NCBI RefSeq assembly: GCF_000426585.1 | Contig: NZ_AUFQ01000001.1 | Span: 1 to 64,000 of the forward strand | Source: Segatella baroniae DSM 16972 = JCM 13447 | Lineage (GTDB): Bacteria > Bacteroidota > Bacteroidia > Bacteroidales > Bacteroidaceae | DNA length: 64,000 nucleotides | Reading direction: 5' to 3' | Shown here: positions 1 to 9,368 of the stretch, piece after piece | How the letters are laid out: each line of letters begins with the position of its first letter | Numbering within the stretch: the stretch's first letter is position 1 | Made by a program: the position numbers and the translations under genes | Notes under the pieces: model-generated | Told to the model about the DNA's origin: nothing | The model's database searches: none | Seen by the model: only the letters and a program-made list of their open reading frames with translations

Positions 1-72
1 GTGAAAATTCTGACATGGCAAAATCCTGAGCAACTTTTTGTTGCTCAGGTACTTAAAAAGTTTAATTTATAA
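1..72 (+). CDS. Possible C-terminal tail of a gene entering from upstream
   Basis: Frame 1 is open from the first base to a TAA at 70-72 and would encode the last 23 residues of a protein (ending VAQVLKKFNL). The stretch also holds a perfect 10-bp hairpin with a TTTTT loop at 27-51, so it could instead be non-coding. I do not recognise the family. No start codon can be judged because the window begins here. Confidence 0.3.
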   Translation: MKILTWQNPEQLFVAQVLKKFNL

Positions 73-188
73 TAGTGTTGCGGAATTAAGGATTTACAAA
101 ATACACATATATAATGTGTGGCAAATATATGGAAATTCTTCGAGATATGCAAGGATTTCTCAAAAAAATAAGCGCCACAGCTTGTTTT

Positions 189-340
189 TAGTAATGATTA
201 AAAAATAACTTGGTACATTTTCGGAGCCGAGGCATCGGTCTTGAGCAGTGTATTCAATTGATGAAAAACTCCAGAAATGGAACTATATGGTTTCATGGAG
301 AGAGAGAAAAAAATACCAAGTTATTTTTTTATCATTACTA
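189..340. mobile_element. MITE-like element with terminal inverted repeats of about 30 bp
   Basis: The left end (about 187-219, TTTAGTAATGATTAAAAAAT then AACTTGGTA) reappears as its near-perfect reverse complement at about 311-342. The 90-bp interior has no transposase ORF. The right arm lies exactly where the reading frame of the neighbouring secreted-protein gene turns into unrelated sequence, so insertion into that gene is the simplest reading. I could not identify a target-site duplication with confidence. The element could also be the remnant of a larger insertion sequence. Confidence 0.55.
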
Positions 341-900
341 AACTCATTATAGCTCATAAACACCGCCAAACGAAACACACGAAAAGTTCCATCGGCAATG
401 CGAGGGGACTCCTGCTCAACCGCCTCCGACTGAAACCACGGCGTTGCGGATGTCGGTGAATCCAAGTGGCGGCCTGTCTCCCCTGCCCTGGTTTCCCCTC
501 CCGTCTGCCCGGAATGCAGCCCACACGCTCCGGCAACGTGACGCATGGGGGCAACCACCAGCCTTCCGCCGGCTGAAGAGATGTCGTAACCTTGTCCATA
601 GACAAGATTTCCCACCACGTTTCCTTTATCGTCAATGCTCAGATAGGCCACGGAATTTCCCTGCCACTTTCCCACATAGGTGCGAATGCCTTGCGAAGAA
701 AACGAATTGACGCTTTCGCTCCACCGCAATGGGAGTGAAAGCCCTTGCCCGAGGGGCAGCGCAAAAGTTGTCTCCTCCTGTTGCAGTGCCTGCCTGAAAG
801 CCTCAAGTGCGACCTCATGCTGCGTGGGTGCAGTCAACGCAGGCGTCGCCCACAACAACATCAGCCAACAGAAACCAATCATATACGATATCCGGTTCAT
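283..900 (-). pseudogene. Truncated secreted protein, possibly the propeptide part of a metallopeptidase
   Basis: The gene starts with a clear signal peptide (MNRISYMIGFCWLMLLWATP, cleavage near ALTA). A region around residues 70-115 (IRTYVGKWQG, then AYLSIDDKGNVVGNLVYGQG) resembles propeptides of secreted reprolysin-like metallopeptidases of Bacteroidota. Near residue 172 the text FRVFRLAV looks like the start of such a catalytic domain, but the frame then runs into the inverted repeat of the element at 189-340 and stops. No zinc-binding HExxH is present, so the catalytic part is lost. A promoter-like box precedes it at 920-927. The family assignment is weak; truncation at the element is well supported. 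Confidence 0.5.
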
Positions 901-919
901 TCTTTATGTCTTTCTTTTA

Positions 920-949
920 CAAAGATAATGATGGGAAAAAAGCCTCAAA
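920..949 (-). promoter_or_regulatory. Bacteroidota-type promoter for the truncated secreted-protein gene
   Basis: Read on the minus strand, TATCTTTG (920-927) matches TAnnTTTG, with TTTG at 946-949, 18 bp upstream. It lies about 20 bp ahead of the ATG at 898-900. Confidence 0.45.
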
Positions 950-1180
950 CAATGGATGCAGCAACTTCATGGGAGCTGCAAGCGGATTGATTTCCCATCA
1001 CAATCGAAATACATTTTCACGCTAATTACATAGGTGTATGTGAACCTCAATGGTCAAATTTGAGGCAAAGAGTGTAAAACCAACATGCCTTCATCGACAA
1101 CGACGAACTGTTCGTTTTACACTCCTTCAGCCTCTATCTACACAAAACGGGTCTGCTTCTCATTGCGGAATACTGGCAGG

Positions 1181-2830
1181 TCATTTGTTTTTCGGTACCT
1201 CGAACTTCGTTCCGGTGGCCCGAACAAGCTTCTCGGCAAACGCCGCCGGATAGCCGGGACGTTCTACCCGTGCACCAAGTCCGGTCTCCGTGCGCAGGAA
1301 GCGGCCGTCTTTCGTCGGCTTCACAGCCATGTCGTTGTGCTTGACAATGAGATAAACGGCCAACTCTTTCCACCTGTCCAGCATACGCTGAGCCTGAAGG
1401 TTGCTGTAGTCGTTGAGATACTTCAACGCGGCGGCCTTGTCTGTCGCATAGAGAGCCTTGGCATGAGCCTCCACCTCATCCTGTCGGGCGAAATAACTGC
1501 GCTCCAGACTGTCTCTCACTTCTTTCAAATCGGGAAACAGGCTGCTGTAACGCGGATAAACCATGTTGCTCACCCAGTTGCAAATCCAATAGGCGTTTTT
1601 CATAGAAAACGTAAGTGCGTCGGCACCGGGCGTGTTGTAGCATTCCGGCTGAACCGTATTGCCACAGTAGACAGGCGTATAGGCGACCATATTTCCGTCG
1701 TCGTTGCCAAACCAGAGGACACCGCCAATCTCGCGAGGAAGCCATGAGCGCATTTCGCTGACATAGGAGAACCCCGTCTGCTGGGTGCTCGTAGGGCGTT
1801 CGTTGAAGTATTTCCTGCCGCCCACCTTGAAAGTCAACGGCGTAGGGCGATAAGGCATTTGCCAAATGCCACCGCCGAAGTCGAGCGTGTCGGTGGCCAA
1901 AGGCGTCCCTTCGTAGTGGTCGCGCATGGCCATCTGCACATCTTGAATGCTCAGTTTGCGGTCAGGTACGACCCAAAGGGGCATGTCTTCAGCGTAGGGG
2001 TCCTTGCCTTCGGCCCAAGGCAGATAGCGGTCGAAGCCGCTCTTGAAGTGATTGAAGAAAGCCCAAACGCGTGCATCGCAAAAGCGACGGCCTGAAAAAT
2101 CGGGGGCGGCATAGACCATCTTCCAAGAGAAGTCCGCATCCTTGCCCGTGAACCAGCCTTTCTGACGGGCAAACTTGATCACGTCTTTCGAATAAAGAAC
2201 GTTCTGCTTGTCCTTCATATTGAACTTCCCGATGCGACTTTGATTGGCATGGGCGCAGATGGCGTCGTCAGGAATGCGCTGTGCCACCCAGACGACACCT
2301 TTTGAACCTGGCCCCTTGCCCATCATTTCCATTATCCACGCCTCGTTGGGGTCGCAGATGGTGAAAGTCTCGCCCTCACTGTTGTAGCCGTAAGTCTCAG
2401 CCAATGTCGTCATGACACGGATGGCCTCACGGGCCGTCCTCGACCGTTGGAGAGCGATATAGATGAGACTGCCATAGTCGAGGATACCCGTGGAATCGAC
2501 CATTTCCTCGCGGCCTCCGTAGGTTGTCTCGCCTATCGTCACCTGATATTCGTTGATGTTGCCGATGACATTGTAGGTTACCGGCGCTTCGGGTATCTGA
2601 CCATGATACACTTTGGAGTCCCAGTCATACACCTGGCGCATCTCGCCTTTGGCGTGGGAGCCGCCCGGATAGTGGGCCAGCCCGATGAACATGCCGTAAT
2701 CGTCGGCATTATAAGTGCAGATGACACTACCATTAACGCTGGCTTTCTTGCCAACAATAAAGTTGGTGCAGGCCAGTGAATAGCTTGCGGCAAGCAGCAA
2801 GCCCATTGCAAGTACATAAAATCTCTTCAT
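1181..2830 (-). CDS. C69 family dipeptidase (PepD-like)
   Basis: A secreted Ntn-hydrolase peptidase of 549 residues. A signal peptide ends SLA before Cys21, and the following CTNFIVGKK is the hallmark N-terminal nucleophile of family C69 (formerly U34), exposed when the leader is removed. NADDYGMFIGLAHYPGG, EAWIMEMMGKGPGSKG and HANQSRIG blocks further match the family. It probably cleaves dipeptides in the periplasm or outside the cell. It begins one base after the nadC stop, so it is likely translated from the same message. SLAC does not fit a lipobox because Leu is at -2, not -3, so I prefer a processed enzyme over a lipoprotein. Confidence 0.9.
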   Translation of the reverse strand: MKRFYVLAMGLLLAASYSLACTNFIVGKKASVNGSVICTYNADDYGMFIGLAHYPGGSHAKGEMRQVYDWDSKVYHGQIPEAPVTYNVIGNINEYQVTIGETTYGGREEMVDSTGILDYGSLIYIALQRSRTAREAIRVMTTLAETYGYNSEGETFTICDPNEAWIMEMMGKGPGSKGVVWVAQRIPDDAICAHANQSRIGKFNMKDKQNVLYSKDVIKFARQKGWFTGKDADFSWKMVYAAPDFSGRRFCDARVWAFFNHFKSGFDRYLPWAEGKDPYAEDMPLWVVPDRKLSIQDVQMAMRDHYEGTPLATDTLDFGGGIWQMPYRPTPLTFKVGGRKYFNERPTSTQQTGFSYVSEMRSWLPREIGGVLWFGNDDGNMVAYTPVYCGNTVQPECYNTPGADALTFSMKNAYWICNWVSNMVYPRYSSLFPDLKEVRDSLERSYFARQDEVEAHAKALYATDKAAALKYLNDYSNLQAQRMLDRWKELAVYLIVKHNDMAVKPTKDGRFLRTETGLGARVERPGYPAAFAEKLVRATGTKFEVPKNK

Positions 2831-2831
2831 A

Positions 2832-3680
2832 TCAACAAGCTTTAAAACTCATATCCAATCCCTTGACACTATGGGTCAGCGCTCCGACACTGATGAAATC
2901 GACACCTTGCTCGGCATAATCCCTCAGCGTGTCGAAGGTGATTCCCCCACTCGATTCAGTCTCAAAACGATGGTCGATCAACTCGACGGCCTTCTTCGTA
3001 TCCGCTACGGAGAAGTTGTCAAGCATGATTCTGTCGACGCCACCATGTTCGAGGACCCGCCGAAGTTCATCGAAATTGCGCACTTCAATCTCTATTTTCA
3101 GCTTCAAGTTCTTCTCATCGAGATAGGCGTGGCAACGATCGATGGCGTTCTCTATGCCGCCCGCAAAGTCGACATGGTTGTCTTTCAAGAGAATCATGTC
3201 GAAAAGGCCTATGCGGTGGTTCGTCCCGCCACCGATCTTCACGGCCTGCTTTTCGAGCATGCGTAGCCCCGGCGTGGTCTTTCGGGTGTCCAATACTTGC
3301 GTATGGGTGCCTTCGAGCCGCTGCACGTAGCGGCGGGTCGTGGTGGCAATGCCGCTCATTCGCTGCATGATGTTCAGCATGAGCCGCTCGGTCTGGAGGA
3401 GTGAGCGTGTTTTCCCTGAAACCACCATCGCGATATCTCCCGGTTTGACACAACTTCCGTCTTCGATAAGGACGTCGACCTGCAAAGTGGGGTCGAAGCG
3501 GGCAAAGACCTTCTTCGCCATTTCCACTCCAGCCAGCACCCCCTCCTCTTTGATGAGCAAATGCGACCGACCTTGGGCATCTTCGGGTATGCAACACAAG
3601 GTCGTATGGTCGCCGTCTCCAATATCTTCTGAAAATGCCAGGTCTATCAGTCTGTCTTCCAATTCGTCTATTGACAACAT
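2832..3680 (-). CDS. nadC: Nicotinate-nucleotide pyrophosphorylase (carboxylating)
   Basis: Quinolinate phosphoribosyltransferase: converts quinolinate and PRPP to nicotinate mononucleotide in de novo NAD synthesis. The 282-residue length is normal. DTRKTTPGLR (131-140) with the following EKQAVKIGGGTNHR supplies the basic substrate-binding residues, and KDNH (166-169) plus EIEVRNFDEL and DRIMLDNFS are conserved barrel strands. The C-terminal ISVGALTHSVKGLDMS is the usual family ending. It sits between the DUF4296 lipoprotein gene and the dipeptidase gene on the same strand with short gaps. Confidence 0.96.
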   Translation of the reverse strand: MLSIDELEDRLIDLAFSEDIGDGDHTTLCCIPEDAQGRSHLLIKEEGVLAGVEMAKKVFARFDPTLQVDVLIEDGSCVKPGDIAMVVSGKTRSLLQTERLMLNIMQRMSGIATTTRRYVQRLEGTHTQVLDTRKTTPGLRMLEKQAVKIGGGTNHRIGLFDMILLKDNHVDFAGGIENAIDRCHAYLDEKNLKLKIEIEVRNFDELRRVLEHGGVDRIMLDNFSVADTKKAVELIDHRFETESSGGITFDTLRDYAEQGVDFISVGALTHSVKGLDMSFKAC

Positions 3681-3707
3681 AATCTTTGTATTTCTGAATT
3701 CATTATT

Positions 3708-4568
3708 TTATCGTACCAACTTTATCTCCTTCGAAGAAAGAGTTGCCTCCAGCCTGTCCGTCTTCGTGGGTATGGAATCCTTTGAGCCAGGGCGGCCTTC
3801 TTCCGGCTTTTTCTTTGCTTGATGCATTCGAACAAGTTGTATGCTGTCGATGAACATCAGCTTCAGTGTTGAAAGATTTTGACCAGCCCCCACATTGCCG
3901 TTCAAGAGGAAGAAGCCCCTCACGCGCTTGATTCCAAGGCGTCGTTCGTCCTCTATGCTCATAGAGAAATGTGATGAACTGGACATGCGGACATTCTGCG
4001 TAGCTATGCTGTCGTTCTTAAACTCGACAGCCAGCACGGCAACCCCGTCTCTCATGCCGTCTTGGAAAATGAACTGCGTGTCAAAATTCAACATGATTCG
4101 GTCGCCGGCATGAAACGCAGTGTCGGCTTCCAAGACAAACGAATGCAGGTTGGCGGGCTTGAATGTAGACAAGGCCAGCGACTTGTCGCCGTTCCACACG
4201 TTTGCAGTATCCCCCGAAGCTGTAGAAAGCGCAATGTTTGTAGAAGCCGTACCCAGTCCGGCTGCCTCTATGCCCATGCGGTCAGCCAGTTTCTGGTAGA
4301 CAGAATGCAACAAATCCGCATGCCGCATATAATAAACCATCGACGAATCGAAATCCGCCTTGGTTATATTATACTTGTTAAACATCGCCTGACGATAGGA
4401 CATGAGCGACAAGGAGTCCGCGCCTGGCAGTTGAGCCATACCGTCGGCGATGTGGTAATCATACAAAATGTCCTCCAACTCGCTCGGCTGGATATATTTT
4501 GAAGGGACGCCCGGCTTGCAGGACGCAACCGTCACAGCTATGCAAAAGAGCAACAGTATTTTCTTCAC
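3708..4568 (-). CDS. DUF4296 domain lipoprotein
   Basis: A 286-residue predicted lipoprotein: a hydrophobic leader ends in VASC, placing the lipid-modified cysteine at residue 17. Residues about 22-110 (YIQPSELEDILYDYHIADGM and MFNKYNITKADFDSSMVYYM) match DUF4296, a Bacteroidota-specific domain of unknown function. The rest is a beta-rich region with no recognised motif, followed by a basic, low-complexity tail (KKKPEEGRPGSKD). It lies 10 bp downstream of lspA, which makes the signal peptidase that processes lipoproteins; the same arrangement suggests co-transcription but not a shared function. Confidence 0.8.
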   Translation of the reverse strand: MKKILLLFCIAVTVASCKPGVPSKYIQPSELEDILYDYHIADGMAQLPGADSLSLMSYRQAMFNKYNITKADFDSSMVYYMRHADLLHSVYQKLADRMGIEAAGLGTASTNIALSTASGDTANVWNGDKSLALSTFKPANLHSFVLEADTAFHAGDRIMLNFDTQFIFQDGMRDGVAVLAVEFKNDSIATQNVRMSSSSHFSMSIEDERRLGIKRVRGFFLLNGNVGAGQNLSTLKLMFIDSIQLVRMHQAKKKPEEGRPGSKDSIPTKTDRLEATLSSKEIKLVR

Positions 4569-4578
4569 TTGCCTGTCA

Positions 4579-5220
4579 TCATTTTTTTAAGTGAAAGACC
4601 TCGGATAAAGATTCCAAATCGTGCCGGAAAAAAATCAACATCAAGACAACTCCAACAGAGATGCAAGCGTCTGCAAAATTAAAAACAGGTGAAAAGAAGA
4701 CAAACTGTTCGCCTCCTTTAAAGGGAACCCATTCAGGCCAAGTGCTCACGATGAGGGGAAAATAGAACATGTCCACGACCTTTCCTTGCAGCAAAGAGGC
4801 ATAGCCGCTGCCCCAATTCGTCCACTCTGAGATGTAATAGGGAGATGAGGCGGTGAATATCTGCCCATAAAAAACGCAGTCAAAAATGTTTCCGGCAGCC
4901 CCGGCGGTTATCATCGCCAGACAAAGAAGATAACTGAGCCGGTGTTTCATCTTCACCAGTCGCACCATATACCATATCAGCAGCACTACGGCTACCAAAC
5001 GTATGCTTGTAAGAACTATCTTGTTGATGAAAGTCATTCCATACGCCATGCCGTTGTTCTCGATAAAGGAGATGTAGAACCAGTCTGTGACATGGATGGA
5101 CTCTCCCAGATACATATTGGTTTTAACCTCTATTTTGATGATTTGGTCAATCAAAACGATTACAAGCATCAAAATAAAGGCCAACCCAAAGTCTGGAAAA
5201 AGCTTTTTGAACTTACTCAT
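4579..5220 (-). CDS. lspA: Lipoprotein signal peptidase II
   Basis: Inner-membrane aspartyl protease that removes signal peptides from prolipoproteins. From the chosen ATG (MSKFKKLFPD) the protein has 213 residues, four hydrophobic segments and both catalytic aspartates: D114 in GNIFD and D184 in NFADA. ENNGMAYG (54-61) is the conserved first box. This start overlaps the end of the dksA-like gene by 8 bp, which fits translational coupling; upstream ATGs would read through the middle of that gene. The loop between the catalytic residues (about 120-175) is longer than in E. coli LspA, a feature I associate with Bacteroidota enzymes. Confidence 0.93.
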   Translation of the reverse strand: MSKFKKLFPDFGLAFILMLVIVLIDQIIKIEVKTNMYLGESIHVTDWFYISFIENNGMAYGMTFINKIVLTSIRLVAVVLLIWYMVRLVKMKHRLSYLLCLAMITAGAAGNIFDCVFYGQIFTASSPYYISEWTNWGSGYASLLQGKVVDMFYFPLIVSTWPEWVPFKGGEQFVFFSPVFNFADACISVGVVLMLIFFRHDLESLSEVFHLKK

Positions 5221-5602
5221 TGTTCTTCCTGGCGTTCTTTGAAGCCACACTGAGCGTTGCATGGGGCACGATCCGAAGCCGTTCTTTCGGAATAAGCTCG
5301 CCTGTAATACGGTCAATACCGTAAGTTTTGTTCTCAATCCTTATGAGCGCAGCCTCCAGTCCCTTGATGAATTTCTGCTGACGTTGAGCCAACTGAATCA
5401 TCTCCTCCTTGCTTTGGTTTGCACCACCCTCTTCCAACACTTTGTTGTAAGTAGGAGAAGTATCGTCTACACCATTTCCTTCCTGGTTCATCAACTGCTT
5501 CATCATGGACTGATAATCACGACGGGCAACGGCCAGTTTCTCATTGATAATCTTGCGGAATTCGTCAAGATCCTCATCACTGTATCTTACTCTCGTTTCC
5601 AT
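5213..5602 (-). CDS. TraR/DksA family protein lacking zinc-finger cysteines
   Basis: A 129-residue protein with an N-terminal helical, coiled-coil part (about 8-92) and the DksA-type C-terminal block YGIDRITGELIPKERL (94-109) followed by PHATLS. In classical DksA the C-terminal domain carries Cys residues that bind zinc. Here Asp97 occupies the usual YGIC position and the whole protein has no cysteine. It is expected to bind RNA polymerase through its secondary channel, but whether it answers to ppGpp like E. coli DksA cannot be told. It lies between ileS and lspA on the same strand. Confidence 0.85.
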   Translation of the reverse strand: METRVRYSDEDLDEFRKIINEKLAVARRDYQSMMKQLMNQEGNGVDDTSPTYNKVLEEGGANQSKEEMIQLAQRQQKFIKGLEAALIRIENKTYGIDRITGELIPKERLRIVPHATLSVASKNARKNNE

Positions 5603-5639
5603 AAATGTAAAGATTACAATATTGTTTTGTTATTGAAAA

Positions 5640-5679
5640 GATGAATGATTTCCCAAATGTGTTCGGGGAATCATCCATC
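5640..5679 (-). terminator. Hairpin after ileS, likely terminator or attenuator
   Basis: On the minus strand an imperfect 15-bp stem (arms 5665-5679 and 5640-5654) follows the ileS stop and is trailed by TTTTC. It separates ileS from the dksA-like gene and may end or reduce ileS transcription there. Confidence 0.5.
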
Positions 5680-5692
5680 TAAAGATAGCACG

Positions 5693-8600
5693 TCAACTCT
5701 TTTCCACTTGGATATTCAAGTTGAACTCGTCAAATTCGACTTCAACACCATCATTGGGTTCCACCTTGATGTCATTCGCCAAGACCTGCGCTTTAATCAT
5801 GTCGCCGAAAGACTCAATGGCCGCGTCGGTCTCCTTGTTCGGAGCAACGGCGACAACAATGCGGTCGGTTATCTCAAAGCCTGCTTCCTTGCGCAAGTTT
5901 TGGATTCGGTTAATGAGTTCCCGAGCCATGCCCTCACGCTTCAGTTCGTCGGTCAATTCCACTTCCAATGCCACCGTGAGATTGCCGTCATTGCTGACCA
6001 GCCAGCCAGGAATGTCTTCACTGATAATTTCGACGTCGGAAGCTTCAACCGTCACGTTCTGCCCTTCTACATCAAAGCAGAACGAACCTTGCGCTTCCAA
6101 CAGGGCTATCTCATCCTGACTAAGTGTATCCACCTTTGCGGCAACCTGCTTCATGAGCTTTCCGAACTTCTTGCCCATTACCCGGAAGTTGCACTTCACC
6201 TTCTTGACCAATATTCCTTGGCCTTCAACAAACAGCAGCTCTTTCACATTCACCTCGCTCTTGATGAGGCCTGCAACGGCTGCGATATGCTCCTTCTGCT
6301 TTTCATCGACAGCTGGTATCATAATTTGTGCCAACGGCTGCCGCACCTTGATATTGACTTTGCGCCGCAAGGCCAAGGTCATGGAAGTAATCTTCTGCGC
6401 CATACCCATCCTTGCTTCCAGTTCGGAATCAATGGCTTCTCCGTCCACGGTGGGGAACTTGTCCAGATGGACACTCTGCAATCTACCACCCAAGTCATGG
6501 TAGAGTTCGTCTGCGTAGAACGGAGCAAATGGAGCCAACAGCTTTGCGACCGTCATCAAGCAAGTGTACAATGTCTGATAGGCGCTCAACTTGTCTTCGC
6601 TCATCTCCGTACCCCAGAAACGCTTGCGGTTCAAGCGTACATACCAGTTGCTCAAATCATCATTGACAAAGAGGTCTATCAAACGACCGGCACGTGTAGG
6701 GTCGTAATTCTCCAGTTCGCTTTCTACGTTCTTGATGAGCGTATTGACTTTTGAAATGATCCATCGATCTATCTCGGGACGCTTCTCCAACGCCACCGAT
6801 TGAACACTCGGATCAAAGCCGTCTACATTCGCGTATAAAGCAAAGAAGCTATAGGTGTTATAAAGCGTACCGAAGAACTTGCGATGAATCTCGTCTACCC
6901 CATTGGGGTCGAACTTCAAGTTGTCCCAAGGCTCGGAGTTGGTCATCATATAGAAACGCACGGGGTCAGCCCCATACTTCCCTATCATTTCAAACGGATT
7001 GGTCACATTGCCGACATGTTTGCTCATCTTGTTTCCCTTGGCGTCAAGGACAAGGCCCGTAGAAATGACATTCTTAAAGGAAACATGGTCAAACACCATC
7101 GTGGAAATAGCATGCAACGTGAAGAACCACCCACGCGTCTGGTCAACCCCTTCGTTGATGAAATCGGCAGGATAGAACGCCGGAGGGACTGGAATCCCAG
7201 CATAAGTGGACGTTACCAACTGACGACGATACTCAGCTTCGCTCAAGCCTGTAGCTTTCAGACCATCTGCGGCAAGTTCTCCTTCGAACGGATAGTGCTG
7301 CTGTGCATAAGGCATGGAACCAGAGTCAAACCAAACGTCTATCAAATCAGTTTCACGTTTCATGGGTTCGCCTGCCTCATTGACCAGGACGATGTTGTCC
7401 ACATAAGGGCGGTGCAAGTCCACCTTGTCATAGTTTTCCTTGCTATAATCTCCTGGAACAAAACCATTGTCCTTCAGAGGGTTGCTCTTCATCACGCCAG
7501 CCGCGACACTCTTTTCCACTTCGGCATAGAGTTCTTCCAGACTGCCGATGCACTTTTCGTGCCGTTTGTCGTCGCGCCAAAGCGGAAGCGGGGTGCCCCA
7601 GAAACGCGACCGGGAAAGATTCCAGTCATTCAAGTTCTCCAACCAGTTTCCAAATCGGCCGGTACCCGTTGATTCCGGTTGCCAACGAATCGTTTTGTTC
7701 AATTCCACCATCCGCTCTTTCTTGGCGGTATCCTTGATGAACCAACTGTCAAGCGGGTAATAAAGAATGGGCTTGTCCGTGCGCCAGCAATGCGGATAAT
7801 TGTGGACATGCTTTTCTATCTTGAATGCAGAACCTTCCTGCTTCATCTCCATGCAGATGACAACATTCAAGTCCTCGTCCTTTTCACTGGCCTTCTTGTC
7901 CCAAACGCCATCTGGGTTGTACTTAGGATTGTAGGAATTTTTGACATAATCGCCTGCATGGTGTCCATATTTTTCAACATCGACACATGCTTTCACGAAA
8001 TTGGCGTCAAGGTCTTCCATCACATAATACTTGCCTTGCAAATCAACCATGGGGCGAGTTTCCCCCTGCTTGTTGATGAGATATAGTGCCGGAATATTGG
8101 CGTCTTTGGCCACCTTGGCGTCGTCCGCGCCAAAAGTCGGGGCTATATGGACGATACCCGTACCATCTTCGGTTGTGACATAATCACCCAAGATAACCCT
8201 GAAAGCCTCGCTGTCCATTTCCACAAACCTGTCACGACCATCCTCACTTTCAAAGATGTTGTCGGGATGGGCCGCAGCATAGTCCACAACAAATGCGGGC
8301 GAGAAGTCGTCAAGCTTCTCACAGGGTTTCACCCATGGCATGAGCTGCCGATAGTGAAGGCCTTCCAAATCGGTTCCCTTCATTCTGTCAACAATCCGCC
8401 ATGGACATTTCCTGCCTTCCTTGTCGAAAGCTCCCAACTCACCTTCTTTCACCTCCCAATCCGGGTTGAGATATGCGGCAATCCGGCTTTCGGCCATCAC
8501 CAATGTCAGTGCCTCTCCATCATACGGATTATAGGTTTCAATCGCAACATAATCTATCTTGGGGCCGACACAAAGCGCCACATTCGAAGCAAGTGTCCAA

Positions 8601-9328
8601 GGGGTCGTCGTCCAGGCGATGAAATAAGGTTTGCCGTGCTTTGTCCATTCCGTCTTTGGGTCTCTAATAAGGAACTGGGCCGTAACGGTTGTATCTTTAA
8701 CATCACGATAGCAACCGGGCTGATTCAATTCGTGGCTCGACAATCCCGTACCGGCTGCCGGCGAATAGGGCTGAATCGTGTAGCCTTTATACAATAAACC
8801 TTTATTATACAACTGCTTCAACAGCCACCATAACGTTTCTATATATTTGTTGTCGTAAGTGATATATGGATTGTCCAAATCGACAAAGTAACCCATCTTC
8901 TCAGTCAGTTCACGCCATTCAGCCGTAAACTTCATGACATTCTCACGACACCTCTTATTATATTCCTCCGTTGAAATGTATTTTTCGGAAGTCTTGTTGT
9001 CAATATCCTTCTTCGTTATGCCGAGTTCTTTTTCCACCCCCAGCTCAACGGGCAAGCCATGCGTGTCCCATCCCGCCTTGCGATGGACTTGGAAACCCTT
9101 CATGGTCTTGTATCTGTTGAATGTATCTTTGATGGCCCTGGCCAACACGTGGTGGATTCCCGGATGTCCATTGGCAGACGGAGGCCCTTCAAAGAAAATA
9201 AACTGTGGGCAACCTTCACGTTCGTCTATCGTTTTATGGAATATATCCTTCCTGTTCCATTCCGCCAATACATCCTCGTTCGTCTTTGTCAAATTCAATC
9301 CAGTATGTTCGGCAAACTTCTTAGCCAT
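5693..9328 (-). CDS. ileS: Isoleucyl-tRNA synthetase
   Basis: Class I aminoacyl-tRNA synthetase that charges tRNA-Ile. From MAKKFAEHTG the protein has 1211 residues, longer than E. coli IleS and typical of the eukaryote-like long form found in Bacteroidota. The HIGH-equivalent HPGIHH is at 55-60 and KMSKH at about 767-771. The editing domain lies between them (TTPWTLASNVAL). The tail after about residue 1000 is long and ends in a DUF5915-like region. An upstream ATG at 9398-9400 would lie in the -33 promoter element, so 9328 is preferred. The gene is divergent from the AspT-like transporter. Confidence 0.97.
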   Translation of the reverse strand: MAKKFAEHTGLNLTKTNEDVLAEWNRKDIFHKTIDEREGCPQFIFFEGPPSANGHPGIHHVLARAIKDTFNRYKTMKGFQVHRKAGWDTHGLPVELGVEKELGITKKDIDNKTSEKYISTEEYNKRCRENVMKFTAEWRELTEKMGYFVDLDNPYITYDNKYIETLWWLLKQLYNKGLLYKGYTIQPYSPAAGTGLSSHELNQPGCYRDVKDTTVTAQFLIRDPKTEWTKHGKPYFIAWTTTPWTLASNVALCVGPKIDYVAIETYNPYDGEALTLVMAESRIAAYLNPDWEVKEGELGAFDKEGRKCPWRIVDRMKGTDLEGLHYRQLMPWVKPCEKLDDFSPAFVVDYAAAHPDNIFESEDGRDRFVEMDSEAFRVILGDYVTTEDGTGIVHIAPTFGADDAKVAKDANIPALYLINKQGETRPMVDLQGKYYVMEDLDANFVKACVDVEKYGHHAGDYVKNSYNPKYNPDGVWDKKASEKDEDLNVVICMEMKQEGSAFKIEKHVHNYPHCWRTDKPILYYPLDSWFIKDTAKKERMVELNKTIRWQPESTGTGRFGNWLENLNDWNLSRSRFWGTPLPLWRDDKRHEKCIGSLEELYAEVEKSVAAGVMKSNPLKDNGFVPGDYSKENYDKVDLHRPYVDNIVLVNEAGEPMKRETDLIDVWFDSGSMPYAQQHYPFEGELAADGLKATGLSEAEYRRQLVTSTYAGIPVPPAFYPADFINEGVDQTRGWFFTLHAISTMVFDHVSFKNVISTGLVLDAKGNKMSKHVGNVTNPFEMIGKYGADPVRFYMMTNSEPWDNLKFDPNGVDEIHRKFFGTLYNTYSFFALYANVDGFDPSVQSVALEKRPEIDRWIISKVNTLIKNVESELENYDPTRAGRLIDLFVNDDLSNWYVRLNRKRFWGTEMSEDKLSAYQTLYTCLMTVAKLLAPFAPFYADELYHDLGGRLQSVHLDKFPTVDGEAIDSELEARMGMAQKITSMTLALRRKVNIKVRQPLAQIMIPAVDEKQKEHIAAVAGLIKSEVNVKELLFVEGQGILVKKVKCNFRVMGKKFGKLMKQVAAKVDTLSQDEIALLEAQGSFCFDVEGQNVTVEASDVEIISEDIPGWLVSNDGNLTVALEVELTDELKREGMARELINRIQNLRKEAGFEITDRIVVAVAPNKETDAAIESFGDMIKAQVLANDIKVEPNDGVEVEFDEFNLNIQVEKS

Positions 9329-9368
9329 ATTTCTCTTGCTTTTATCTTTATACATCAAAATAATGTGC

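Noticed and set aside
27..51. Perfect hairpin near the left edge as a terminator
   Set aside because: No T-run follows on either strand and it may lie inside coding sequence; left unassigned.
5645..6754. Plus-strand frame of 369 codons opposite ileS
   Set aside because: Fully antisense to ileS; no domain or promoter.
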